Under the pieces are notes generated by a model. It was not told where the DNA came from, did no database searches, and saw only the letters and a program-made list of their open reading frames with translations. Positions 6,132 to 14,682 of a DNA stretch of 28,860 bases are shown here, one piece after another (within the stretch, counting starts at the first letter, position 1; every line of letters starts with the position of its first letter). The DNA lies in IMG/VR virus record IMGVR_UViG_3300036804_000069, positions 1 to 28,860 of that record. The stretch is one strand, 5' to 3'. A program made the position numbers and the translations under genes. The stretch comes from a virus.

Positions 6132-9100
6132 ATGGCGCTCACCATCGGCGAGTTGACCGGCTACATCACACTGGATGACCGGCAGGTCCGGCCCACGCTG
6201 CGCCGCGCAGAGGGCGATCTACGGTCGTCTGGGCAGCGGATGACTGCCACGGCCGGGCAGGCTGGTACGGCCGCGGGTCGGGCCCTTGGCGGCGGCGCCG
6301 CGGACGGTGCACAGTCCGGGCTTGACGAGGTGGAGGCGGCGGCGCGGGCGGCCGGCCGCCAGGCTGGAGCCGATCTCGCGGACGGTGTCCGTACTGGTCT
6401 GGCTGACCTTGACGGGGATGCGCGGCAGGCCGGTGGCGATGCGGGCGACGCTCTGACTGCTGGTGTGCGGTCGGGGCTCGGCGACCTGGACAGCACGGCC
6501 CGTACGGCGGGCAGGCGTGCGGGGGGCGCCCTCGGCGATGGTCTCGGTGACGGGGCGTCGACCGGGTCGAGTCGTCTGCGCCAGGTGGCGGAGTCTGCTT
6601 TCGCCAAGATCAAGGTGGCGGCGGTCGCGGCGGGTGTCGCGGCCGGCGCGGTGCTGATGCAGGGGATCGGTACGGCACTTGAGCAGGGCCAGGTGACGGG
6701 CCGTCTTGAAGCGCAGCTCGGCGCGACTCCTGCTGTGGCGAAGAAGTACGGAAAGATCGCCGGGTCCATGTATGCGGCCGGTGTGACTGAGGATTTCCAG
6801 GGCGCTGCGGACGCCATCTCTGTCACCATGCGTGCCGGTCTACTGCCGACCAGTGCGACGAATGCTCAGATCAAGAGCATTTCCACGAACGTGACCGATC
6901 TTGCGAACACGTTCGAACTGGATCTCGGGCAAACCGCAAACGCCATTGGCCAGATCATGAAGACCGGCCTTGCCCCGAACGCTAAGACCGCGCTTGACGT
7001 CATCACTAAGGGCCTGCAAGGGATGGGGCCAAGGGCCGATGATATTGCCGACACCTTCAATGAGTACTCGGTGATTTTTCAGCGTCTCGGCCTGAGTGCG
7101 CAGACCGCTACGGGGATTCTTTCGCAGGGCATGAAAGCCGGTGCGCGTGACACTGACGTGGTCGCCGACGCCCTTAAAGAATTCACCATTGAGGGCGTGG
7201 CGGGTAGCGACAAGATCGCTTCCGGCTTCAAAAACATCGGGCTGAACTCTGACCAAATGATCAAAATGATCGGGGAGGGAGGCCCGAAAGCCACCCAGGC
7301 GCTACAAATGACGCTGGACAAGCTCCGCGCAATGGAAGATCCGGTCAAGCGCGACGCCGCCGCAACAGAACTTTTCGGCACCAAGAGTGAGGACACACAG
7401 AAAGCGCTGCTTGCTCTCGACCCGTCGAAGGCCGTTAGCGCGCTCGGGAATTTCTCCGGTGCTGCGGACAAGGCCGGTACTTCTTTGCGCAACAATGCGG
7501 CCACACAGCTTGAGGCATTCAAGCGCGGGTTGCAGCAGAGCGTCGTAAATGTGCTGGCCTCGCAGGTGCTACCGGTGCTGCTCCGCTTCGGCACGTGGGC
7601 ACAGCAGAACTCCGGAACGCTCAAGATCCTCGCGGGGGTGATCGGCGGGGCTCTCGTGCCGGTCCTGGTGCTGATGGGCGTCACGGCGACGGTCTCGGCC
7701 GCACGCACGGTCGCGGCGTGGGTGACCACGGGTGCGTCGTCGCTCGCCTCGGCTGGTACGCAGGTGGCATCCGGTGCACGCGTGGCCGCTACGTGGCTGC
7801 TCATGGGTGTGCAGTCCATGATTCAGGGCGCGCGTATGGCTGCGGCGTGGGTGGTGGCGATGGGTCCGATCGGATGGGTTATCGCCGCGATTGTGGGACT
7901 GGCCGCGGTTATCTTCCTGAACTGGGACCGGATCAAATCTGCGACTAGTGCGGCGTGGGACTGGCTTTCTTCCAAGGTTGTGGGGGTCGGTAAATGGCTG
8001 CTCGACTTCTTCCTTAAATGGAACATCGTATCCATTTTCCTACGCCACTGGGACAGCATTAAGTCCGGTGTAACGAAAAAGGTCACCTCACTCCTCATCT
8101 ACCTCATCGCCCTTCCTGGGAGGATAAAGACCGCCCTCGGGAACCTAGGGTCGCTGCTGCTGGAAAAGGGCCGCAATATCGTCCAGGGCCTATGGACTGG
8201 CATCAAGGGTATGGGCGGCTGGATCAAGGGCAAGCTGATTAGCTGGGCCAAGGATTCAATTCCGGGCCCGATCGCAAAAGCCCTGGGCATTCACTCGCCG
8301 TCGAAGGTGACCAAGGCACAGGGGCAATGGATTGCGCGCGGCCTGATTGACGGGCTGACCGGCTCGACGAAACAGATCAAGGCCGCATCTACGAAGCTCG
8401 CAGACATGGTGACCGATGGTCTTCGGCCGGGCAAGAAGCGGGCGCAGGCTCTCGGGAAGATCAGTACCGGCAGTAAGAAGCTGGTCGCGCTCGCCAATCG
8501 GGAAGTCAAGATCGCGGGACAGCTTAAGTCCGCTCAGAAGAAACTTGCCGATCAGGTCGCGGCCCGCGACAAGCTCGCCGCTGACGTCCGTAAGGGCGTC
8601 CTCGACACCGGGAACATCACGTCGATGGACGGGCCCGCTACGGCGGACACGATCATCAACACTTTGGCCGCGCGGGTCGATCAGGCGCAGCGTTTCGCCG
8701 CTCAGCTTGCCACGCTCCGGAAAAAGGGCGTCCGGTCCGACCTGATCGCGCAGATCGCACAGGCCGGGGTCGAGCAGGGCGCATCGTCGGCCGCGGTGCT
8801 CGCGAACGCGTCGGCGTCGCAGATCAAGCAGATCAACGCGCAGCAGGCTGCACTCACCAAGGCTGCGACGGCCGCCGGAACCACTGCCGGTGACGCCATG
8901 TACGGCAGTGGCATTCAGGCCGCGCAGGGTCTCGTGAAGGGGCTCCAGTCGCAGCAAAAGGCGATCGAAAAGCAGATGCTGAAGATCGCGCGCGGCATGC
9001 AGGCCGCGATCAAGAAGGCCCTCGGCATCCACTCGCCGTCGCGAGTGATGGCCGCAATCGGCCAGTACATCCCGCAGGGGCTCGTGCAGGGCATCGATGG

Positions 9101-9338
9101 CGAGCGCCGCGCGGTCGACCGGTCCATGTCCGCACTGGTCGACCCGTCCGCCGTGCCGATCCCCACGGGGTCGATGGCGTCGGGCGGCTCGGGTTCGGCT
9201 GGTTCGGCCGGCCGCACGGTGATTGAGATCCGCTCCAGTGGCAGCCGTCGGGATGACGCGCTGCTCGATGAGCTGCGGCACGCAATCCGCGTCCGTGGTG
9301 GAGACGTTCAGCTCGTACTCGCGGGCAAGAGAAAGTAG
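6132..9338 (+). CDS. Tape measure protein
   Basis: The 1068-residue protein is the longest in the window and directly follows the chaperones. Residues 1-160 hold Gly/Ala/Asp-rich near-repeats of the AGADLADGVRTGLADLDG type. A membrane-like helix follows (about 165-180), then a helical TP901-type tape-measure core. Two strongly hydrophobic segments lie at about 497-535 and 571-598 (GPIGWVIAAIVGLAAVIFL). The C-terminal third has long charged coiled coils (KKLADQVAARDKLAADVRKG). Two copies of a GIHSPS(K/R)V motif lie at about residues 716 and 962, a known recurring element of tape measures. It sets tail length; at the usual 0.15 nm per residue this predicts a tail near 160 nm if unprocessed. No lytic enzyme motif was seen. 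Confidence 0.93.
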   Translation: MALTIGELTGYITLDDRQVRPTLRRAEGDLRSSGQRMTATAGQAGTAAGRALGGGAADGAQSGLDEVEAAARAAGRQAGADLADGVRTGLADLDGDARQAGGDAGDALTAGVRSGLGDLDSTARTAGRRAGGALGDGLGDGASTGSSRLRQVAESAFAKIKVAAVAAGVAAGAVLMQGIGTALEQGQVTGRLEAQLGATPAVAKKYGKIAGSMYAAGVTEDFQGAADAISVTMRAGLLPTSATNAQIKSISTNVTDLANTFELDLGQTANAIGQIMKTGLAPNAKTALDVITKGLQGMGPRADDIADTFNEYSVIFQRLGLSAQTATGILSQGMKAGARDTDVVADALKEFTIEGVAGSDKIASGFKNIGLNSDQMIKMIGEGGPKATQALQMTLDKLRAMEDPVKRDAAATELFGTKSEDTQKALLALDPSKAVSALGNFSGAADKAGTSLRNNAATQLEAFKRGLQQSVVNVLASQVLPVLLRFGTWAQQNSGTLKILAGVIGGALVPVLVLMGVTATVSAARTVAAWVTTGASSLASAGTQVASGARVAATWLLMGVQSMIQGARMAAAWVVAMGPIGWVIAAIVGLAAVIFLNWDRIKSATSAAWDWLSSKVVGVGKWLLDFFLKWNIVSIFLRHWDSIKSGVTKKVTSLLIYLIALPGRIKTALGNLGSLLLEKGRNIVQGLWTGIKGMGGWIKGKLISWAKDSIPGPIAKALGIHSPSKVTKAQGQWIARGLIDGLTGSTKQIKAASTKLADMVTDGLRPGKKRAQALGKISTGSKKLVALANREVKIAGQLKSAQKKLADQVAARDKLAADVRKGVLDTGNITSMDGPATADTIINTLAARVDQAQRFAAQLATLRKKGVRSDLIAQIAQAGVEQGASSAAVLANASASQIKQINAQQAALTKAATAAGTTAGDAMYGSGIQAAQGLVKGLQSQQKAIEKQMLKIARGMQAAIKKALGIHSPSRVMAAIGQYIPQGLVQGIDGERRAVDRSMSALVDPSAVPIPTGSMASGGSGSAGSAGRTVIEIRSSGSRRDDALLDELRHAIRVRGGDVQLVLAGKRK

Positions 9339-9349
9339 GGAGGGGCACC

Positions 9350-12109
9350 GTGGCGTTTCCCGAGACCTCGCTCGGTCTCCGCGCCGAGCTGCTGCTCGGC
9401 GCAGCCTGGACGGACATCACGAAGGACGTGTACACGCGTGAGCCGATCCAGATCACGCACGGGACGGCGAGCGAGGGGGCGCAGACTGACCCTGCGTCCT
9501 GCTCGCTGCTCCTGAACAACAAGGACGGCCGCTACAGCCCGCGTAACCCGCTCTCTCCGTACTACGGGCAGTTGGGTCGCAACACGCCTGTGCGCGTCAC
9601 GGTACCGGGGCCTGAGTCGTACCTTGCGTTGGACGGATCAGCCGAGGCGTACGCCACCACTCCGAATGCGGGCCCTCTCAGCATTACCGGCGATCTGGAT
9701 ATCCGGGCCGAGGTCACGGCGGATTGGTCAGCCACACGGCCTCAATTCGTGATTGGGAAGTGGGACGCGGCGGCAGGGCAGCGTAGCTACATGCTTGTAC
9801 TAGAGGCCGGGACGCTGGGCCTGTACTGGTCGGCGGTGGGCACGTCTGGCATGTTCGTGCGGCAATTACTGCCAGCCATGCCAGAGCGGGCCGCGGTGCG
9901 GGCGACCCTGGACGTCGACAACGGGGCCGGCGGTAAAACCATCCGGCTGTACTGGGCTCCGTCGATGGTGGGCCCGTGGTTCGAATTGCCGGCGTACTCC
10001 GAGGCGGGCACCACATCGATTTTCAGCGGTGGTGCCCCGCTCCGGGTGGCACCGACATCAACCACGGTTGTACCGCCGTCGCGTCCAATGGAGGGCCGGG
10101 TTCACCGGGCCGAGGTGCGAGCAGGGATCAATGGCCCGATCGTGGCCGCCCCTGACTTCACCTCGGCCCCTGTGGGCACCCGGTCATTCAGCGACAGCGC
10201 GGGACGTTCATGGCAGGTGCAGGGGCCCGCCGAAATCACCAACAAGGAGGGGCTATTCGCGGGCGAGGTATCCGAGTGGCCGCCCCGCTGGTCGCCGGGC
10301 GGGCATGACGCCTGGGTACCGGTACAGGCCGCGGGCATTCTCCGCCGCCTGGGCCAGGGGCGGCGTCCGCTGCAATCGACGCTGCGCCGCCGTGTGCCGT
10401 CCGATCCTGCACTGCTGGCGTATTGGCCGATGGAGGACGGCGAGACCGCCACTCAGCTCTACTCCCCCATCGACGGGGTAGGTCCGCTACGGGTGACGGG
10501 GCTTGACCTGGCCGCCGATGACAGCCTGCCCGGATCGGCGCCGTTGCCGACACTTGGCGCGGTGGCCTCCCTGTCCGCGACGGTACCGGCCACATCTGTG
10601 AAGGGGTGGCAGACCGAAATGGTCTACCGGTTGCCGACCCTGCCCACCATTCAGACTGAGATCCTGCGCGTGTCGGTGGCCGGGTCGACAATGCGGACCG
10701 TGCACGTCTTTGCGTCGACGGCCGGTATCAGGGTCGAGGCCCGGAACGCGGACGGCGACACCCTCGCATTCATCCTGTACACCGTCCCCGCGGCGCTCGC
10801 GGATTTTGCCGGGGTCTGGAACCGGCTTGCAATCTACGTATCGGACCACGGCGGCGGGCAGACTCGTGTGGCATGCGCCTGGCGCGACATCGCCGCCGGG
10901 GCATGGTGGTACACGTACACCCTGATCACCGGGGCCATGGGCACAGCCACCGCCGTAACGGGCAACTGGGGTTCGGGTACCCAGGGCATGACACTGGGGC
11001 ACCTTTCGGTTTTCGCCCTTCCCGGCGCCTCAGCCGGTACCCCCGGAACCTTCATCTACAACGGGGCTGACTCCGGCTTCACCAACGAGCGGGCCCTCGA
11101 CCGCTTGCAGCGCCTCGGCCAGGAGGAGCCGACCCTACGTCTGTCCACGAGACCGGGCGACACCACAGCCGGGTCAGAGCGCATGGGGCCACAGGGGCAG
11201 GTCGAGCTCATGACCCTGGTGGGTGAGGTCGTCGAGACTGACGGCGGGGTCTTGTACGAGCGCATGGACCGGCTTGGGCTCACCTACCGCGACCGCGCCA
11301 CCCTCTACAACCAGGCGCCCGCGCTCACACTCGACTATGCGGCCGGCCACGTCGCGCCGCCGCTGGAACCGGTCGAGGACGATGCCGGGCTCCGAAACGA
11401 TGTAACTGTGACCCGGCAGGGTGGCAGCTCTGGCCGTGCGGTGGTCGAGGACGGGACGCTGTCGGTGCTGCCGCCGGAGCAGGGCGGCGTGGGGGTGTAC
11501 GAGGAGGCGGTGACGCTCTCACTCGGTACCGACGAGCAGCCGCAGCAAATCGCGGGGTGGCTGGCGCATTTGGGTACGTGGGATGAAGCCCGGTATCCGT
11601 CGGTGCGGGTGCTGCTGCATCGTCAGCCGCAGCTCATCCCGGCCGTGCTGCGGCTGCGTCCCGGTGACCTCGTGCGCATCACCAACCCCCCGCCTTTCAC
11701 GGGGCCGGGCCCGCTAGATCTGCTCGTACGGCAGATTCAGCACCAGCCGCGACCGCGGGCATGGGAGGTCACACTCGTCTGCTCTCCGGCGGGCCCGTAC
11801 CGGGTGGGCGTACGGGGTGATGTGGATCGCGGCCGGAGAGACACGGCAGGCAGTGTGCTGGCGGCTCCGGTAGCGTCCTCGGCTACCAGTCTGTCAGTGG
11901 CCACCACAGTGGGCCCGCTATGGACCACTGCCGCCGCCGTTTTTCCTTTCGACGTACTCGTAGGCGGCGAGCGGATGACGGTCCGCAACGTCACGGGGAC
12001 CGGGTCGCCGCAAACCTTCACGGTGACCCGCTCCGTCAACAAGATCACCAAGGCGCAGACCGCGGGCACAGGTGTGAGCCTGGCACACCCCGCGGTCCGA
12101 GCACTATGA
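9350..12109 (+). CDS. Large minor tail (tail hub) protein with LamG-like domains
   Basis: The 919-residue protein starts at GTG 9350 behind a GGGAGGGG site. Residues 1-90 resemble an actinophage distal-tail N-terminus (ITHGTASEGAQTDPASCSLLLNNKDGRYSPRNPLSPYYG). Residues 92-300 form a concanavalin/LamG-like jelly roll (LALDGSAEAYATTP, then LYWSAVG). A second LamG-like region begins at about 350 with the hallmark LLAYWPMEDGE and runs to about 570. Residues 570-830 look like a tail-hub (Tal/gp27-like) body with DLVRITNPP, followed by a short beta-rich tail. It probably forms the baseplate hub under the tape measure and binds host surface sugars. Fusion of distal-tail, sugar-binding and hub parts explains why no separate Dit gene is visible. 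Confidence 0.82.
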   Translation: MAFPETSLGLRAELLLGAAWTDITKDVYTREPIQITHGTASEGAQTDPASCSLLLNNKDGRYSPRNPLSPYYGQLGRNTPVRVTVPGPESYLALDGSAEAYATTPNAGPLSITGDLDIRAEVTADWSATRPQFVIGKWDAAAGQRSYMLVLEAGTLGLYWSAVGTSGMFVRQLLPAMPERAAVRATLDVDNGAGGKTIRLYWAPSMVGPWFELPAYSEAGTTSIFSGGAPLRVAPTSTTVVPPSRPMEGRVHRAEVRAGINGPIVAAPDFTSAPVGTRSFSDSAGRSWQVQGPAEITNKEGLFAGEVSEWPPRWSPGGHDAWVPVQAAGILRRLGQGRRPLQSTLRRRVPSDPALLAYWPMEDGETATQLYSPIDGVGPLRVTGLDLAADDSLPGSAPLPTLGAVASLSATVPATSVKGWQTEMVYRLPTLPTIQTEILRVSVAGSTMRTVHVFASTAGIRVEARNADGDTLAFILYTVPAALADFAGVWNRLAIYVSDHGGGQTRVACAWRDIAAGAWWYTYTLITGAMGTATAVTGNWGSGTQGMTLGHLSVFALPGASAGTPGTFIYNGADSGFTNERALDRLQRLGQEEPTLRLSTRPGDTTAGSERMGPQGQVELMTLVGEVVETDGGVLYERMDRLGLTYRDRATLYNQAPALTLDYAAGHVAPPLEPVEDDAGLRNDVTVTRQGGSSGRAVVEDGTLSVLPPEQGGVGVYEEAVTLSLGTDEQPQQIAGWLAHLGTWDEARYPSVRVLLHRQPQLIPAVLRLRPGDLVRITNPPPFTGPGPLDLLVRQIQHQPRPRAWEVTLVCSPAGPYRVGVRGDVDRGRRDTAGSVLAAPVASSATSLSVATTVGPLWTTAAAVFPFDVLVGGERMTVRNVTGTGSPQTFTVTRSVNKITKAQTAGTGVSLAHPAVRAL

Positions 12110-12121
12110 GAAGAGAGCACC

Positions 12122-12589
12122 ATGCCTGACCTGCTGGCAGGGTCCATCATGCGAGCACTGGACACCACGGCAACGCTTGCGTCTGTGGCCGGGACATCGA
12201 TCGACACCACGAGCATTACCTACACGGCTGCCGTGACTGGCGGCACGTACGCAGACTGCGCCGTCGTATTCGTGGCGCCGACCACTGGCCGAGTCAAAAT
12301 TTATACATCTGCGCGCCTGATCAACTCCGGGGCAACTGCGGGAACGTTGATCGTGCCGGAGACTAGGACCGGCGGCATTATCGGAGCTGGCACGGTCGTC
12401 GAGACCGCCTCTGACGGAAATGGCGTATCCCACTACGGCACGACGTTCTCGCGGCTTGGCGCCACACATCTACTGTCCGGGCTGATCCCAGGTGCCACGT
12501 ACAACGCCCGTTTGCTGCACCGAACATCAGTGGCGACCGGCACAGCGTCCATCGCTCTCCGAGAGCTGATCGTAGAACCCGCAACATGA
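12122..12589 (+). CDS. Small tail-associated structural protein
   Basis: The 155-residue protein is beta-rich and Thr/Gly/Ala-rich (TLASVAGTSIDTTSITYTAAVTGG, strands TGRVKIYTSARL, then ATGTASIALRELIVEPAT). It has no cysteines needed for zinc binding and no membrane segment. It lies 12 bases after the large tail protein and before a terminator, where phages often encode a receptor-binding or baseplate accessory protein. The pattern resembles a compact jelly-roll tip domain, but I do not recognise a family. A purine-rich GAAGAGAG precedes ATG 12122. Its codons contain somewhat more A/T than its neighbours, which may reflect separate acquisition. Confidence 0.75.
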   Translation: MPDLLAGSIMRALDTTATLASVAGTSIDTTSITYTAAVTGGTYADCAVVFVAPTTGRVKIYTSARLINSGATAGTLIVPETRTGGIIGAGTVVETASDGNGVSHYGTTFSRLGATHLLSGLIPGATYNARLLHRTSVATGTASIALRELIVEPAT

Positions 12590-12621
12590 CTGGGCCCGCC
12601 CGCCCGCTCGCCTACCAACTC

Positions 12622-12649
12622 GCCCCGCGCCGATCCGGCCGGGGCTTTT
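12622..12649 (+). terminator. Terminator between tail and lysis genes
   Basis: A stem of 10 bp with one bulged C (GCCCCG-c-GCCG, loop ATC, CGGC-CGGGGC) at 12622-12645 is followed by TTTT at 12646-12649. It would close the structural operon. No clear promoter was seen in the 22 bases before the endolysin start, so the lysis genes may depend on partial read-through. Confidence 0.75.
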
Positions 12650-12671
12650 CTCATGTCTGGAGACACCCACC

Positions 12672-13496
12672 ATGGCCATACCGCTCACCGACAGGGTGAT
12701 CGCGACAGCGCGGGCCGAAGTCGGATACCACGAAGGCAAGTCCGGCGGTCACTGGAACAACAAGACGAAGTACGCGCCGGCCGTTCCGGGCCTTGAATGG
12801 GCGGACTGGCAGGCGTGGTGCGCGACGTTCGTGTCGTGGGTGGCGATGACCGCCGGGGTTGCCGAGCTGTTCCCGCGTACCGCGAGTTGCGCGGCCGGAG
12901 TGAAGTGGTTCCGGGACCGCAAGCGGTGGTCGGAGTTTCCGGCCGTTGGCGCTCAGGTGTTCTACGGGACCGGGGGCGGATCACATACGGGGATAGTCGT
13001 CTCGTACACCGCGGACACGATCACGACCGTAGAGGGCAACACCAACACGTCCGGGAGCGCCGAGGGTGACGGGGTGTACCTGAAGACCCGGCAGCGTCGG
13101 GATGCGTACGTGTACGGGTACGGGTACCCCGCCTATCCGGAGGGCATCAAGTCGGCCGACCCTGCGTGGGCAGACAAGGCGCCAAAGCCGACCGCGCCGA
13201 GCAAGCCGCCGACTCCGGCGAAGCCGAAGCCGTACGCGCCGCCGAAGTTCCCGGCGGGTCTCGCCCCTGGCCGCAAGTCGCCCTCCGCAAAGCCGCTTCA
13301 GCGGGCGCTCAAGGCCGCCGGGTACATGTCCGCCGCCATTCCCGAGGCGGACAACTACGGGCCCGCCACACAGGCCGCCACCGCCCGCTTCCACCAAGCG
13401 CACCCCGCCTACCGGGGCAAGGGCCTGCACTACGACCCCGCCATCGGCCCGCGCGGCTGGGCCGCGCTCCACACCATCGCCTACGGGAAGAAGTGA
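12672..13496 (+). CDS. Endolysin: CHAP hydrolase plus peptidoglycan-binding domain
   Basis: The 274-residue lysin has an N-terminal CHAP-type cysteine hydrolase (about 1-155). The catalytic Cys50 lies in WCATFVSW, His105 in SHTGIVVSY, and Glu121/Asn123 in VEGNTN. Such domains cut amide or peptide bonds in peptidoglycan. A proline/lysine-rich linker (about 168-200, repeated PKP) leads to a C-terminal domain of the PG_binding_1 type (about 205-270: LQRALKAAGYM, then NYGPATQAATARFHQAHP, then GPRGWAALH). No signal peptide is present, so release should depend on the holins downstream. ATG 12672 has a GGAG at 12660-12663. It heads the lysis cassette and is followed closely by the holin gene. Confidence 0.92.
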   Translation: MAIPLTDRVIATARAEVGYHEGKSGGHWNNKTKYAPAVPGLEWADWQAWCATFVSWVAMTAGVAELFPRTASCAAGVKWFRDRKRWSEFPAVGAQVFYGTGGGSHTGIVVSYTADTITTVEGNTNTSGSAEGDGVYLKTRQRRDAYVYGYGYPAYPEGIKSADPAWADKAPKPTAPSKPPTPAKPKPYAPPKFPAGLAPGRKSPSAKPLQRALKAAGYMSAAIPEADNYGPATQAATARFHQAHPAYRGKGLHYDPAIGPRGWAALHTIAYGKK

Positions 13497-13501
13497 TCGC
13501 C

Positions 13502-13729
13502 ATGAAGCCCAGCACGAAGCGGGCTGTCCGTACCTTGGTTCAGGCCGCCGTCGGCCTGGCCGCCGCGCTCCCCGCGATCGTGGCCGCATCCGGCATCCCG
13601 CAGTCCCTGCCGTGGGTGGCCGGGGCGCTCGCCGTCGCGGCCGGCGTCTCCCGCGTCATGGCTCTGCCGGTCGTCGAGCAGCTGCTCGACCGGGTCGGGC
13701 TCGGTCTCGGTGAGGAGGGCAGCGGGTGA
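13502..13729 (+). CDS. Holin with two membrane spans
   Basis: The 75-residue protein has a basic N-terminus (MKPSTKRAVR), two predicted membrane helices (about 10-30, LVQAAVGLAAALPAIVAAS, and 36-58, LPWVAGALAVAAGVSRVMALPVV) and a short charged C-terminus (LLDRVGLGLGEEGSG). This is the layout of a class II holin, which opens the membrane to the endolysin at the end of the lytic cycle. It lies 5 bases after the endolysin stop, and its own stop overlaps the next GTG start. The ATG at 13502 was chosen because the longer open frame upstream is antisense-like filler overlapping the endolysin. Confidence 0.85.
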   Translation: MKPSTKRAVRTLVQAAVGLAAALPAIVAASGIPQSLPWVAGALAVAAGVSRVMALPVVEQLLDRVGLGLGEEGSG

Positions 13730-14037
13730 CCGAGCCCACCGACACTGCCGCCGTAGCGGTCGCCCTGGCCGAGCTGCGCGGCACCATGGCCGAGGGATTC
13801 GCCACCGTCAATGGCAGCCTGGCCCTGCTCGCACAGCGCGGTGACCAGACCGACCGGCGCCTTGTCGACGTTGAGCAGCGCCTCGACGCGCTCGAACGGG
13901 GAGAGACGGAACGGCAGAAGCGCGACACAGGGCGTCTCGACGCGTTGGAGCGGGCCCGGTGGCCGTTGCCGTCCCTGGCCGCGCTGGTCGGCGTGATCGG
14001 CCTCGCCCTGACCCTCTGGCAGTTCTCCCAGACGTGA
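13726..14037 (+). CDS. Coiled-coil protein with C-terminal membrane span (second lysis protein)
   Basis: The 103-residue protein starts at a GTG overlapping the holin stop (GTGA). Residues 12-76 form a long heptad-like helix (VALAELRGTMAEGFATVNG, then RRLVDVEQRLDALERG), and residues 82-100 (PSLAALVGVIGLALTLWQF) form one membrane span close to the C-terminus. This resembles XhlA-type lysis partners that work together with a small holin, with the coiled coil facing the cytoplasm. It could be a holin regulator (antiholin) or a spanin-like factor. It is the last gene before the terminator. Confidence 0.75.
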   Translation: MTEPTDTAAVAVALAELRGTMAEGFATVNGSLALLAQRGDQTDRRLVDVEQRLDALERGETERQKRDTGRLDALERARWPLPSLAALVGVIGLALTLWQFSQT

Positions 14038-14040
14038 CAC

Positions 14041-14076
14041 CGCCCCCTTCCGCAGCGTGCGGAAGGGGGCGATTTC
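14041..14076. terminator. Strong bidirectional terminator after the lysis genes
   Basis: A perfect 14-bp stem (CGCCCCCTTCCGCA at 14041-14054 with TGCGGAAGGGGGCG at 14058-14071) has a 3-nt loop and is followed by ATTTCG. It lies between two convergent units, the lysis operon and the minus-strand HD gene, and can serve both. Confidence 0.8.
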
Positions 14077-14088
14077 GTGCGTCCGGGG

Positions 14089-14670
14089 TCAGGCCTTCGC
14101 CTCGCCGAGGGCCGTCCGCAGCCAGTCCAGTGAGCCCTGACTCAGAAGCTCATCGGCAAGCCGCTGGCCGGTCTCGGTGACCAGACGGGCACGGCTGTTG
14201 TCGATCCACCGCTGTGCGTTCTCGTAGCCCTGGGCTTTGTACTCGATGCCCTGAAGCATGCATTCCAGCTTGTCCGCGTCTCGGGCGCAGATGGCCTCCC
14301 GTGATTCCTTGCCTTCGTACTCGGCGACAACGTCACGGATCGCCGATGCAAGCACCTCCGGCATGTCGGCCGTCTGGTCCGCGGTCACCTCCTGCGGGTC
14401 GCCGGCAGGTGCGTACTTCTTCCCGACGTAGTTCACGTCTCCGGTCCGGGTCTCTTGCGTGTCGTGCCACACCGCGAGGTAGGCAGCTCGGGCAGGGTCG
14501 GCACCCTCCAACTTCGCGATGATCGTGGCGATCAGCGATGTGCGCCATGAGTGCTCGGCAACACTCTCGGGGTCGCGGACCCCGGCCATCCACCAGCCAG
14601 TGCGCCGCGCCTGCTTGAGCGTGCCCGCCTCGTACAGGAAGCGGCCCACTGCGGACAGGTCGTCAGCCAT
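14089..14670 (-). CDS. HD-domain phosphohydrolase (YfbR/HDDC2-like 5'-deoxynucleotidase)
   Basis: The 193-residue protein has the HD metal site: His40 in PESVAEHSWR, His69-Asp70 in VWHDTQE, and a late Asp (131 or 133) in CARDADKLE. The opening phrase RTGWWMAGVRDPESVAEHSWR is characteristic of the HDDC2/YfbR group, which removes phosphate from dNMPs. Length matches that group. It is the downstream member of a two-gene minus-strand unit, 12 bases after the XRE regulator. In a phage it could adjust nucleotide pools, but HD genes beside such regulators are also seen in Streptomyces chromosomes. The block therefore looks host-derived. Substrate is inferred, not shown. Confidence 0.8.
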   Translation of the reverse strand: MADDLSAVGRFLYEAGTLKQARRTGWWMAGVRDPESVAEHSWRTSLIATIIAKLEGADPARAAYLAVWHDTQETRTGDVNYVGKKYAPAGDPQEVTADQTADMPEVLASAIRDVVAEYEGKESREAICARDADKLECMLQGIEYKAQGYENAQRWIDNSRARLVTETGQRLADELLSQGSLDWLRTALGEAKA

Positions 14671-14682
14671 GACCCTCTCCTC

